The notes under the pieces: model-generated
Database searches by the model: none
What the model was told of the DNA's origin: nothing
Seen by the model: the letters and a program-made list of their open reading frames with translations, nothing else
Assembly: GCA_002349525.1 (NCBI GenBank)
Contig: DEDL01000036.1
Coordinates: forward strand, 730-31,082
DNA from: Lachnoclostridium sp. UBA2905
GTDB lineage: Bacteria; Bacillota; Clostridia; Lachnospirales; Lachnospiraceae
Length of the DNA stretch: 30,353 nt
Reading direction: 5' to 3'
Position numbers and translations under genes: made by a program
Part shown: one piece after another, positions 15,737 through 24,196 of the stretch
Numbering within the stretch: position 1 is the stretch's first letter
Layout: each line of letters starts with the position of its first letter

Positions 15737-16705
15737 TCAAGCTTTTCCGTTACTTCCAAGAACGTTAACGATCTTATGAGCAACCATATCCTTAACAGCC
15801 TGACGAGCTGGTTTGAGATACTGACGTGGATCGAAATGATCTGGATGCTCGTTGAAGTGCTGACGGATAACTGCTGTCATAGCAAGACGGATATCTGAAT
15901 CGATATTGATCTTACATACAGCAAGCTTAGCAGCCTCACGAAGCTGATCCTCTGGAATACCAATAGCATCTGGCATCTTTCCACCGTTTTCGTTAATGAT
16001 CTTAACGAATTCCTGTGGAACTGATGATGAACCATGAAGAACGATTGGGAATCCTGGTAATTTTTCAATACATCCCTTTAATACGTCAAAACGAAGTGGT
16101 GGTGGAACAAGAATTCCTTTTTCGTTTCTTGTACACTGATCAGCTGTAAACTTGTAAGCACCATGTGATGTTCCGATTGCGATAGCAAGTGAGTCACATC
16201 CTGTTCTGTCTACAAACTCTTCAACTTCTTCTGGACGAGTATAGCTCTCATGACCTGCCTCTACTGCTACTTCATCTTCAACACCTGCAAGTGTTCCAAG
16301 CTCTGCCTCAACAACTACTCCATGAGCGTGAGCATATTCAACAACCTGCTTTGTAAGTGCGATATTATCTTCAAATGACTTTGAAGAAGCATCGATCATA
16401 ACTGATGTAAATCCACCATCGATACAGCTCTTACAAATTTCAAATGAATCACCATGATCAAGGTGAAGAGCGATTGGAATATCTGGATTCTCAATTACAG
16501 CAGCCTCTACTAATTTTACAAGGTATGTATGGTTAGCATACGCACGAGCTCCTTTTGAAACCTGAAGAATTACAGGACTCTTAAGTTCTCCGGCAGCTTC
16601 AGTAATACCCTGAACGATTTCCATGTTGTTAACATTGAATGCTCCAACAGCATATCCGCCATCGTAAGCTTTTTTGAACATTTCCTTTGTTGTTACTAAT
16701 GCCAT
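15737..16705 (-). CDS. fba: Class II fructose-bisphosphate aldolase
   Basis: A 322-residue Zn-dependent aldolase that cleaves fructose 1,6-bisphosphate into two triose phosphates. Seen: 'ALHLDHGDSFE' with the catalytic Asp and Zn-ligand His near 83-84, 'VVVEAELGTLAG' with the metal-region Glu, 'LAIAIGTSHGAYKF' with a Zn His, and 'IVLHGSSSVP', whose His is a Zn ligand in class II enzymes. The length fits the class IIA/B group. AAAGGAG lies 8 bases upstream of the ATG. It follows the pyrophosphate-dependent phosphofructokinase gene by 46 bases without an evident promoter between, so the two consecutive glycolytic steps are probably one transcript, closed by a strong terminator. Confidence 0.96.
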   Translation of the reverse strand: MALVTTKEMFKKAYDGGYAVGAFNVNNMEIVQGITEAAGELKSPVILQVSKGARAYANHTYLVKLVEAAVIENPDIPIALHLDHGDSFEICKSCIDGGFTSVMIDASSKSFEDNIALTKQVVEYAHAHGVVVEAELGTLAGVEDEVAVEAGHESYTRPEEVEEFVDRTGCDSLAIAIGTSHGAYKFTADQCTRNEKGILVPPPLRFDVLKGCIEKLPGFPIVLHGSSSVPQEFVKIINENGGKMPDAIGIPEDQLREAAKLAVCKINIDSDIRLAMTAVIRQHFNEHPDHFDPRQYLKPARQAVKDMVAHKIVNVLGSNGKA

Positions 16706-16751
16706 AATTATATCTCCTTTAAATATATTTAATCAAAATGATTATTATGAA

Positions 16752-17978
16752 TTATTTTCTTACGAGATGAGCTGGAAGTCCATCAACGTAAAGTGGAGTA
16801 AGTTCTCCCATGATAAGTGGTCTAGCATATTTAACAAATTCATCTGAAATATTGCTTCCATCTTCTGTAATCCACTCATCCGGTACCTTTCTCTCAACAT
16901 TAGCGATATCATGAATATCATGTGCGCTTGTACCACACTGATATGGATCATCACCATTTCTGTCAAGTGTAATCATCATAGCAGTCTTTCCTGCTTCTGC
17001 AGCATCAACAGCAGCACATCCAACCTGGAATGCCTCGTTGATATCTGTTAATGATGCGATATGTGTAGCAGCTCTCTGAAGTGTTGAGAACTCAATAGCA
17101 CGAGTCTTAAGACCTGTCTCAGCAGCAACTGTTTCAGCAAGCTTAGCAGCTGTTCCTGACATCTGCTTATGACCGAATGCGTCAACTGCAACTTCTCTTC
17201 CAACTTCGCATACATAACGTCCATCAGCAAGCTTAACACCCTCTGATACAGCTATAACGATTGAAGATTTAGTCTTAGCAAGTTCTTTAACCTTGTTAAC
17301 AAATTTATCAATATCAAACACTTTCTCTGGAAGGTAGATTGCATCTGGTCCTTCACAGTCAGCTGTCTTTGAAAGTGCAGCTGCAGCTGTAAGCCATCCT
17401 GCATTACGTCCCATGATCTCTACGATAACAACTGTAGGCTTCTTAACACCAAATGATGAGTTGTCACGAATGATCTCTTTCAAAGATGTAGCAATATATT
17501 TTGCTGCTGAAGCATATCCTGGGCAGTGATCTGTTATAGGAAGATCATTATCAACAGTCTTTGGAACACCTACGAATCTCTGGTTCTTTCCATGAGCTGC
17601 TGCATAATCTGAAAGCATCTTAACAGTATCCATTGAATCATTACCACCGCAGTAGAAAAGATAATCAATGTCATGTTTCTCCATGATCTCAAATACTTTT
17701 TCATAAACGTCTTCATGACCCTCGATCTGTGGCATCTTGAATCTACATGAACCAAGAAATGCTGATGGAGTTCTCTTAAGCATCTCAACTCCTGTTGGGT
17801 TTGCAAGATAGTCATCTAAATCACAGATATTATCCTCAAGAAATCCTTCAATACCATGAACCATTCCATATACTTTATCAATTCCAAGCTTCTTAGCCTG
17901 TGCATAAACTCCTGCAACCGAAGAATTGATTACGGCTGTTGGTCCGCCTGACTGTCCTACGACAATGTTCTTTCCCAT
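16752..17978 (-). CDS. pfp: Pyrophosphate-dependent 6-phosphofructokinase
   Basis: A 408-residue phosphofructokinase, phosphorylating fructose 6-phosphate. The phosphate-donor signature is GGNDS (111-115), where ATP enzymes have GGDGS, and the catalytic loop reads PKTVDND with Lys140, where ATP enzymes have PGTIDND. Both replacements mark use of pyrophosphate rather than ATP. 'EIMGRNAGW' near 188-196 binds the sugar phosphate. The PPi enzyme is reversible and saves ATP, common in anaerobic Clostridia. Length agrees with the ~400-residue group. CGGAGG lies about 9 bases before the ATG. It has a strong promoter of its own and is followed by the aldolase gene in the same direction. Confidence 0.93.
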   Translation of the reverse strand: MGKNIVVGQSGGPTAVINSSVAGVYAQAKKLGIDKVYGMVHGIEGFLEDNICDLDDYLANPTGVEMLKRTPSAFLGSCRFKMPQIEGHEDVYEKVFEIMEKHDIDYLFYCGGNDSMDTVKMLSDYAAAHGKNQRFVGVPKTVDNDLPITDHCPGYASAAKYIATSLKEIIRDNSSFGVKKPTVVIVEIMGRNAGWLTAAAALSKTADCEGPDAIYLPEKVFDIDKFVNKVKELAKTKSSIVIAVSEGVKLADGRYVCEVGREVAVDAFGHKQMSGTAAKLAETVAAETGLKTRAIEFSTLQRAATHIASLTDINEAFQVGCAAVDAAEAGKTAMMITLDRNGDDPYQCGTSAHDIHDIANVERKVPDEWITEDGSNISDEFVKYARPLIMGELTPLYVDGLPAHLVRK

Positions 17979-18029
17979 TTTTAATTACCTCCGAAAAACT
18001 AAATAGTTATTATTACATTTACGCACAGT

Positions 18030-18058
18030 ATTATAGCAGATAGATTGTACATTTTCAA
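18030..18058 (-). promoter_or_regulatory. Promoter of pfp-fba
   Basis: TTGAAA (18058-18053) and TATAAT (18035-18030), 17-base spacer, 52 bases upstream of the pfp start codon. Confidence 0.85.
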
Positions 18059-18075
18059 CACCAAAAGATAAAAAT

Positions 18076-18249
18076 TTACTGTTTTCTTGCAATGCTGTAC
18101 TCATCATCAAGTGTAAAATAACTGCAGCTGTCCATGCTTCCCTTCATGAATCTGTACATATCATCTTCATCCAGATTGACGTTACAATAGTAATAATCTT
18201 CTATTTCATCATAAACATAATTAGTGCACATATCACACTGACTTGCCAT
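18076..18249 (-). CDS. Small four-cysteine protein, DUF6472-like
   Basis: A 57-residue acidic protein starting MASQCDMCTN and ending IARKQ. GAAGG lies about 9 bases before the ATG, and the frame ends cleanly before the pfp promoter. Cysteines are at 5, 8, 22 and 42; the first two form a CxxC pair. This suggests a small zinc-binding or redox fold, but the spacing is unlike a standard zinc ribbon. The many Tyr/Asp residues (DEIEDYYYC, NLDEDDMYRF) match my memory of a short uncharacterised family common in Lachnospiraceae (DUF6472); that assignment is from memory and could be checked by profile search. Its promoter seems to lie inside the ABC-ATPase remnant just upstream. Function unknown. Confidence 0.75.
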   Translation of the reverse strand: MASQCDMCTNYVYDEIEDYYYCNVNLDEDDMYRFMKGSMDSCSYFTLDDEYSIARKQ

Positions 18250-18269
18250 ATTTAATTACCTTCTTTCAT

Positions 18270-18377
18270 TTAATGGGCACTTAACTCCCCGTCTACAATT
18301 TCAAATCTTCTTTCCGCATATGATGCAACACCTGTATCATGCGTTATCATTATAATTGTATTCTACATTTCATTCAA
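18270..18377 (-). pseudogene. Remnant of an ABC transporter ATPase C-terminus
   Basis: One minus-strand frame reads LNEM, a TAG stop, then NTIIMITHDTGVASYAER and RFEIVDGEL before a TAA stop at 18272-18270. This is the switch-histidine ('THD') and C-terminal segment of a LolD/MacB-type ABC ATPase, including the preceding 'LNEM.NTIIM' helix-strand, with one in-frame stop. Nothing of the Walker A, signature or Walker B regions lies upstream, where the Nudix terminator begins, so it is a leftover of a deleted gene. No ABC permease is nearby. Confidence 0.75.
18349..18377 (-). promoter_or_regulatory. Promoter of the small four-cysteine gene, inside the ABC-ATPase remnant
   Basis: TTGAAT (18377-18372) and TATAAT (18354-18349) with a 17-base spacer. 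The boxes correspond to the Leu-Asn and Ile-Ile codons of the dead ATPase sequence. About 93 bases separate the expected start of transcription from the DUF6472-like start codon. Confidence 0.6.
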
Positions 18378-18416
18378 GTAAAAAAACATCCCACACCAGG
18401 TGAGATGTCCTTTACT
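18376..18416 (-). terminator. Intrinsic terminator of the Nudix gene
   Basis: ACATCTCAC (18408-18400) pairs with GTGGGATGT (18394-18386) around a 5-base loop, followed by UUUUUUU in the minus-strand transcript. Flanking AAGTAAA and TTTACTT can extend the stem. It lies about 35 bases after the Nudix stop codon. Confidence 0.85.
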
Positions 18417-18441
18417 TAAGTGACATTATTATAAATAATTG

Positions 18442-18894
18442 TCAAAAATACTTTTTATTGCCCCAAAGGTTACTTTTTTTAAGATAAAGATATTCTGAAT
18501 ATGCTTTCTCGAGAATCTGCTTCTCATTCATAAACTTAAGCAGATGATATGCTTCATGATACTTATAAAATCCCGAGTCAACAAAGAATTCTTCTCTTTG
18601 TGGTTTACTGTAGTAGCTGTCAGCCATCATAAGATACCAGTGTACATCCTTGACAACCGTATCATTCTGGGCACTGAATGAGTATTGACTTTTTCCTACA
18701 TACTTGATAATTGATGCCTCTGCGCCTGATTCTTCATTAACTTCACGAATTGCAGTTTCCTTGTATTCTTCGCCTTTTTCTACAGTTCCCTTAGGTAAAA
18801 CCCAGCCTTCATACTTGTTCCTGTAATTCTTATAAAGCAAAAGAATCTTGCCACGGAAAATTACCACACCACCACAGCTTGTTGCTTCAATCAT
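18442..18894 (-). CDS. Nudix (MutT-family) hydrolase
   Basis: A 150-residue Nudix hydrolase, which splits nucleoside diphosphates linked to another moiety. The Nudix box is complete from G36: GTVEKGEEYKETAIREVNEE followed by SGA, matching Gx5Ex7REUxEExGU. The preceding 'GWVLPKG' strand is typical too. The substrate cannot be deduced; size and 'WVLPKGTVEKGE' resemble the Ap4A/MutT-type enzymes. An excellent AGGAGG lies 7 bases before the ATG. The gene has its own promoter and terminator and so stands alone between the penicillin-binding protein gene and the ABC remnant. Confidence 0.92.
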   Translation of the reverse strand: MIEATSCGGVVIFRGKILLLYKNYRNKYEGWVLPKGTVEKGEEYKETAIREVNEESGAEASIIKYVGKSQYSFSAQNDTVVKDVHWYLMMADSYYSKPQREEFFVDSGFYKYHEAYHLLKFMNEKQILEKAYSEYLYLKKSNLWGNKKYF

Positions 18895-18970
18895 TGCAAA
18901 ACCTCCTGATACAGTTACATATCACATACAATGTAATATATAACCTTGGTGTGTTCTTAAAACTGACATA

Positions 18971-19000
18971 ATTATATCATAAAATACTGTTTTTTTTCAA
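18971..19000 (-). promoter_or_regulatory. Promoter of the Nudix gene
   Basis: TTGAAA (19000-18995) and TATAAT (18976-18971), 18-base spacer. The -35 box contains the TGA stop of the upstream penicillin-binding protein gene. Confidence 0.7.
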
Positions 19001-20400
19001 TAGTAAGCATCAAATATTTTTCCTGCAACAGGCACAGCATAATCACTTCCGGTACCAGCGCCTTCAACTATAATACTGACTGCTATTTTTTTACCTTCAT
19101 ACTCAGCATAACCTATAAACCAGGCATGAGATGCCCCGCTTTTATCAAATTCTGCCGAGCCTGTTTTTCCTGCTGCCTCATATTTTTTACCGGCTAAGGA
19201 AGTCGCCGTTCCACTCTTTACAGTTTCCTTCATACATTCAGAGGCAATACGCACCTGATTTTCTGTCAAAACATTTACTTTCTCTTTTTGTTTGAATGTT
19301 CTGACAACTCTCTTGTCCTCAGCAGTTTCTACTCTGTCAACAAGCGATGGAGTTACAAGGTATCCGCCATTTGCAATCATGCCTGCAAGAAGTGCATTAT
19401 GAAGTGGGCTTATCATAGTTTTTCCCTGACCTATTACTGTCTGTACCACTTCATCATTATCACTTTTTGAGGACAGATTAAATGAACTCTTTTTATATTC
19501 AAACTGGTAATCTATATCCTCATTAAATAAAAGTGTCCGGGCAAATGAATTCATCTGGTCAAGGTTAAGGGATGCACCAATATTTGCAAAGGCACAGTTG
19601 CAGGATTTTGCAAAGGCCTTCTTTATATCCTCCTCGCCGTGCTTCTTGGATTTGTAGCATTTTATAGTAGTTCCATTAATCACGTCTTTTCCGGAGCATT
19701 TGTATGAGAAAGCATCCCCACCGCCATTTTCTCTTATATATTCAAGAAGAGTTACAAGCTTGAATGTTGAGCCTGGTGGATATAATCCCTGCGTTGCCCT
19801 GTTAAGAAGCCTTGACTCATCATATTTATCCTCAATAAGACTTTTCCAGTCCTTACTTATGGTATTGGGATCATAATCAGGTCTTGATACCATGGCAAGT
19901 ATTTTACCATTATCCGGATTCAGGGCAATTACTGCACCTTTTCTGTTTCCAAGAGCATCATATGCTGCCTTCTGAACTTTGGAATTAAGGTTTGTTACAA
20001 TGTTATCACCCTTATTTTTTACACCCTTTATTTCATTAAGGGCAGTTATAAGAGGGTTTGAATTGCATCTTAACATATAATAATTATAGTCCCGTTCAAC
20101 CCCCATTTTTCCGTTGTCAACATATCCGACTGCATGGGCATACATATTTTTATATGGATAATAACGGTGTTCATTTCCTTTTTTATCAGTAATTGTCTCT
20201 GCAAGCACTTGTCCATCTTCAGACAAAACGCTGCCCTTAACTGTCCCCTGGGCTAAAAGGTCCTGTCTTTTTGAATTATAGGCATTACTTAATATTACTG
20301 AATTATCACTGGCAAGAAAATAAATAAGATTTCCTATAAGTGCAACAAAAATAATAAGGCACAGATATGATGCTATGGCAATATTCCTATTCTCCTTCAT
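18997..20400 (-). CDS. Class B penicillin-binding protein (peptidoglycan transpeptidase)
   Basis: Read as 467 residues from the ATG at 20400, with AAGGA 8 bases upstream; in-frame ATGs at 20421 and 20454 lie deeper in the preceding gene and are less likely. One N-terminal membrane helix (about 7-30) anchors it. A short dimerisation region follows and then the transpeptidase domain: STFK with active Ser211 and Lys214, SCN at 266-268, KTG at 412-414. All three catalytic motifs are intact. It cross-links peptide stems outside the membrane. At 467 residues it is short for class B enzymes and resembles the actinobacterial PbpA/SpoVD-like compact type. It overlaps by 14 bases with the FtsW/RodA-type polymerase gene, its expected partner for septal, sidewall or spore wall synthesis; which one cannot be told. 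Confidence 0.92.
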   Translation of the reverse strand: MKENRNIAIASYLCLIIFVALIGNLIYFLASDNSVILSNAYNSKRQDLLAQGTVKGSVLSEDGQVLAETITDKKGNEHRYYPYKNMYAHAVGYVDNGKMGVERDYNYYMLRCNSNPLITALNEIKGVKNKGDNIVTNLNSKVQKAAYDALGNRKGAVIALNPDNGKILAMVSRPDYDPNTISKDWKSLIEDKYDESRLLNRATQGLYPPGSTFKLVTLLEYIRENGGGDAFSYKCSGKDVINGTTIKCYKSKKHGEEDIKKAFAKSCNCAFANIGASLNLDQMNSFARTLLFNEDIDYQFEYKKSSFNLSSKSDNDEVVQTVIGQGKTMISPLHNALLAGMIANGGYLVTPSLVDRVETAEDKRVVRTFKQKEKVNVLTENQVRIASECMKETVKSGTATSLAGKKYEAAGKTGSAEFDKSGASHAWFIGYAEYEGKKIAVSIIVEGAGTGSDYAVPVAGKIFDAYY

Positions 20401-21730
20401 GCGCTTTTTCCTTTGCTTCATCAGCCTTATCCACCTCGCTTCCGTAAAGAACATACATACCCTGAATTATGGAAAATGTAAGAATTGTACTTATCACAGA
20501 ACTTCCACCATAACTTATAAGGGGAAGTGTTACTCCTGTTGAAGGTATAAGCTTTGTAACTCCCCCAATTGATAAAAAGACCTGAAACATAAACATTATT
20601 CCAAGACCAAGGGCAGTAAACTTATAGAAGAGATTATCAATTTTTATGGAAATATTGGAAACCATTATAAAGCAGCTGACATAAACCATTATGAGACATA
20701 TTCCAAATATTCCGCCCAGCTCTTCACATATTGCAGAAAATATATAATCACTTTCAACAACAGGAATGATTTTAGGAATTCCCCTTCCAAGTCCCATACC
20801 AAACCAGCCCCCTGTTCCAATTGCAAATAAGGAATGGGCAATCTGATAACCTGCATCATCTACATTAGCCCAGGGATCTCTCCAGGCAAGAACTCTCCTT
20901 CTTACATGGGCAAATAATCTGTAAGCAAGCACAGAAGCAGTACCTCCCGCAAAAAGTCCTGCCACAAGATATAAAACATTACCTGTTGACACAACAAGTA
21001 TTACAAGATATGTAAGGAAATAAAGGAGCGCACCTCCCAGATCCTTTTCAAGTACAAGTATAAGAACATGTGCTGCTGCCATGGCAGTTATAGCTACAAT
21101 TTTCTTGAAGGAAGGCCTGCCTGCCAAAAGGGCAGCTATTGCAAATACAAATATAATCTTAACAAACTCAAGTGGCTGTATTAATATGCCACCAATGCTA
21201 AGCCAGTTTTTTGCACCATATTTTTCAACACCCACAACAAGCAGTGCCCCCAGGATTATAATTCCTATAAATCCATACTGCCATCCGAATCTGCCAAAAT
21301 ACCTGAACTTTTTGATAATAAGGGGAACCAACAGACATACGGCAAGTCCCGCAACAATAAAGACAAGCTGTCTTGCCGCATATTCAACTTTTATTCTTTT
21401 TAACATAATGAGTCCTACCATAGACAGCAGAACTATATTATTAAGAACAAGCTTGGACAATCCCCTGTATATTATCTCATATAGCTTCATAATACATAAA
21501 AAGAATATAAGCTCTATACCGTACAACATAATAATACGACTGTCAAAATCCACAACAAACAATAATACATTGCATATAAAATGCATTAGAAACATACACA
21601 TTTTCTGTTTAGCAAATATCTTATTCTGTTTTTCCCTGTCTTTTCTCCTAAACACCGTAAAACAATAGAGTGTATATATTGCAAGCAGTATAACTACAAT
21701 ATAACCACATAAACCTGCAATGGTATTCAC
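20387..21730 (-). CDS. FtsW/RodA/SpoVE-family peptidoglycan polymerase (GTG start)
   Basis: A 447-residue membrane protein with about ten helices, of the SEDS family that polymerises lipid II into glycan strands. Family motifs are visible: 'GAKNWLSIGGILIQPLEFVKI', 'EKDLGGALL' with the conserved Asp, 'YQIAHSLFAIGTGGWFG', 'ESDYIFSAICEELG', and 'GVTLPLISYGGSS' near the end. The start is chosen at GTG 21730, which overlaps the TAG stop of the preceding gene (TAGTG) and has AGGAGG 11 bases upstream. An in-frame GTG at 21742 overlaps that AGGAGG and cannot be used. It is directly coupled to a class B penicillin-binding protein, making a polymerase-transpeptidase pair. Confidence 0.93.
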   Translation of the reverse strand: MNTIAGLCGYIVVILLAIYTLYCFTVFRRKDREKQNKIFAKQKMCMFLMHFICNVLLFVVDFDSRIIMLYGIELIFFLCIMKLYEIIYRGLSKLVLNNIVLLSMVGLIMLKRIKVEYAARQLVFIVAGLAVCLLVPLIIKKFRYFGRFGWQYGFIGIIILGALLVVGVEKYGAKNWLSIGGILIQPLEFVKIIFVFAIAALLAGRPSFKKIVAITAMAAAHVLILVLEKDLGGALLYFLTYLVILVVSTGNVLYLVAGLFAGGTASVLAYRLFAHVRRRVLAWRDPWANVDDAGYQIAHSLFAIGTGGWFGMGLGRGIPKIIPVVESDYIFSAICEELGGIFGICLIMVYVSCFIMVSNISIKIDNLFYKFTALGLGIMFMFQVFLSIGGVTKLIPSTGVTLPLISYGGSSVISTILTFSIIQGMYVLYGSEVDKADEAKEKAHEGE

Positions 21731-24063
21731 TACAAGCCACACCTCCTAAGTACATCTTCCGTCTGTGAAGCATTCTCTCTTGTAAACAGAATTCTCTTAT
21801 CAAAACCTGTATATTCACTGATTTTGCTGCATTTATCAATAGCTTCATAATTAAGAAGTTCAACGTATCCGGCTTTTTTGTGGTCAATAATATCATATAC
21901 ATTACCATATTCATCAAGAACACTGCCACCTTCACCATAGTGATTAAGCATAATCATTGCTGAAGGCTTTCCGTATATAAGTACATCACCACTTAAACCT
22001 TTCATGTCCTCATATTCATGTTCATTCATCTCAAGTGAAAGTGAGCAGTGGCTAACCCCCTCATTTATAAGAAATGAATAGGCAAAAATATTTCTTACAT
22101 AAATATTATCAGCTGTTCGTACACTTAATCCGGCCTCTTTATATATGTCGTCACCACAATTGTCCTTAAACCATACAAGTTCTTCCAGACTGCTTACAAC
22201 AAAGCCCTTCAAAATATGGTCTTTGTCAGCCTTTATAATACCTTTAATATCATATGTTTTTTCAAGAGAGTCAATAATATTTTTTCTTCCCACTCTTGGC
22301 ATAACAAAATATAATGGCTTTTTAGACTTAAATACAATATCCTTTAATTCATCACTATCATAATCCTCCATATGATAATATATAATATCTAAGCCCCTGT
22401 GCTCATTTAATATCTGGAACTGTTCCCTGGTACGACATTCTGCTATAAATTCATTATTACAGGATGACTCTTTATCAAATGATGTAAAATTCCTTTTTAC
22501 TATATCAGAAGAAATCAGGCCCTCAGTGTAATAATCCGGTTTTTCAGGAATATCATTTTTTCTAAATGACTCTTTAAGCTTGTTAAACAGATCACTAAAG
22601 GCATCACGTCTTAACTGCTTAAGGGCAGCGCCTGGAAGAAATATGCCTTCATCCATATATATATCAAGCTCTTCCCATTCAAACAACGAATCTCCTGAGA
22701 CCATTATTTTCTTTTTAACGCTCTGTTCATCAGCACTGCTATTCTTTGCGGGCATGACAATATCACCACTTACAGCACCATAGATTCCATTGCACTCTAA
22801 AGACAGAGTCATATTCTCTCCTTCATATGCTGTAAATGTTCCCCTTATTTTTACCTTTGAGATTATGCCGGGATACCTCTCACTAATCTCATTAATAAGT
22901 TTGTTATTCCTTATTCTATAGACCTCATAACCTTTTTTTATATTCTTCTGATTGTAACCTGCGTTGATCTTAAGGGTTTTTAGACCGCCCTCCTTCAAGG
23001 TATGCTCATGTATCTTTTCAAGCTGTTCATTGCGAATTTCAAGTACATCTCCAGGATTAACGTTCCTTTCAAATTTTATTATATTAGTCTCTGCCATTTT
23101 ACCCACAGCTACTCCGGTATGATTGGCCTTTTTCTTAGTTAATATGTCATCAGTAACCTTTGAATCAAGAAGATAACCTGCTGTGAAACCACCTCTGTTA
23201 TATATATCCATAAGGTGTTCTATATCCTTCTTATATTCAGCACCTACAATGATTTCATTCTTATATCTGTCTTGTCCAACATCAAATAATATGTCCCTGT
23301 ATTTTCTATACATATGGGTAGTAAGGGCAACATACTCCGGCTTTTTCATCCGCCCCTCTATCTTAAATGAATCAACTCCTGCATTAACAAGGTCCGGTAT
23401 ATAAGGAAGGGCGCAAAGATCCCTGGGACTAAAAAAATATTCCTTATTACCACCATTATAAGAATACTTCTTACGACAAGGCTGGGCACAGGCGCCTCTG
23501 TTACCGCTTCTGCCACCAATAAGGTAACTCATCAGACACTGACCTGACATGCAGACACACAAGGCCCCATGCACAAACACTTCTATTTCTGCATCACACT
23601 TTTCATCTATACTTTTTATCTCTTCAAGAGTAAGCTCTCTTGCAGGTACAACCCTTGTCACACCATATTCTGAGAGTCTGTTAACAATATCTCCGTCAAG
23701 AACAGACATCTGTGTACTAAGATGAATATCAAGCCCCGGGTAATTATCATGAATAAATTTCAAAACACCTGTATCCTGCACAATAACAGCATCAACACCA
23801 GCTCTATACACCTCATTAATAAATGAATCCAGTGCTGTAAATTCCCTGTTAGTAAGTATTGTATTGACAGTAAGATATATCTTTTTGCCATTCATATGAA
23901 TAATATCCATTATTTCCAAAAGGTCATCATTGTCCGGATTATCAGCAAATGCCCTGGCTCCAAATCTCTTTCCACCCATATAAACTGCATCGCAGCCTGC
24001 AGCTATTGCAGCATATACTGCCTCCTTTGAACCGCCCGGTGCCAAAATTTCAGGTTTATTCAT
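21730..24063 (-). CDS. U32 family peptidase-like protein (RlhA/YhbU-type)
   Basis: A 777-residue protein with an N-terminal TIM-barrel-like U32 domain beginning PEILAPGGSKEAVYAAI. The U32 signature is present: EVFVHGALCVCMSGQCLMS (about 161-179), followed by 'RGACAQPC' (190-196). These cysteines match those that hold an iron-sulfur cluster in E. coli RlhA, which hydroxylates 23S rRNA C2501. The C-terminal ~400 residues correspond to the DUF3656-type extension of long U32 proteins. Although named peptidases, several U32 members are tRNA or rRNA modification enzymes, so an RNA hydroxylase role is the better guess. A GGGGGGAG site precedes the ATG. It is coupled to the SEDS polymerase downstream. 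Confidence 0.9.
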   Translation of the reverse strand: MNKPEILAPGGSKEAVYAAIAAGCDAVYMGGKRFGARAFADNPDNDDLLEIMDIIHMNGKKIYLTVNTILTNREFTALDSFINEVYRAGVDAVIVQDTGVLKFIHDNYPGLDIHLSTQMSVLDGDIVNRLSEYGVTRVVPARELTLEEIKSIDEKCDAEIEVFVHGALCVCMSGQCLMSYLIGGRSGNRGACAQPCRKKYSYNGGNKEYFFSPRDLCALPYIPDLVNAGVDSFKIEGRMKKPEYVALTTHMYRKYRDILFDVGQDRYKNEIIVGAEYKKDIEHLMDIYNRGGFTAGYLLDSKVTDDILTKKKANHTGVAVGKMAETNIIKFERNVNPGDVLEIRNEQLEKIHEHTLKEGGLKTLKINAGYNQKNIKKGYEVYRIRNNKLINEISERYPGIISKVKIRGTFTAYEGENMTLSLECNGIYGAVSGDIVMPAKNSSADEQSVKKKIMVSGDSLFEWEELDIYMDEGIFLPGAALKQLRRDAFSDLFNKLKESFRKNDIPEKPDYYTEGLISSDIVKRNFTSFDKESSCNNEFIAECRTREQFQILNEHRGLDIIYYHMEDYDSDELKDIVFKSKKPLYFVMPRVGRKNIIDSLEKTYDIKGIIKADKDHILKGFVVSSLEELVWFKDNCGDDIYKEAGLSVRTADNIYVRNIFAYSFLINEGVSHCSLSLEMNEHEYEDMKGLSGDVLIYGKPSAMIMLNHYGEGGSVLDEYGNVYDIIDHKKAGYVELLNYEAIDKCSKISEYTGFDKRILFTRENASQTEDVLRRCGL

Positions 24064-24092
24064 ATTATCTCTCCCCCCCTTTGTTCAGTAAT

Positions 24093-24124
24093 ACAAAAGC
24101 TGTCAGACAAGTGACAGCTTTTGT
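24093..24124 (-). terminator. Strong symmetrical hairpin between zapA and the U32 gene
   Basis: ACAAAAGCTGTCA (24093-24105) and TGACAGCTTTTGT (24112-24124) pair perfectly over 13 bases with a 6-base loop. U-rich stretches lie inside the stem base on both strands, the layout of a bidirectional terminator. It ends only 29 bases before the U32 start codon, so transcription of the U32-SEDS-PBP genes must either read through it or begin very close to it. Confidence 0.7.
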
Positions 24125-24196
24125 TATGTATTAAAATATACTATTTTTCAAGCCGAACGCACATGAGATAAATCGTATTCTGCAGATGACTATCTG

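Noticed and set aside
18900..18964. TTACAT/ATGTAA inverted repeat in the Nudix leader as an operator
   Set aside because: Only six bases per arm in AT-rich DNA; could not be told from chance.
20401..20454. 18-residue N-terminal extension of the penicillin-binding protein
   Set aside because: It would lie deep in the SEDS gene; the 20400 ATG has the better ribosome site and puts the membrane helix at the usual place.
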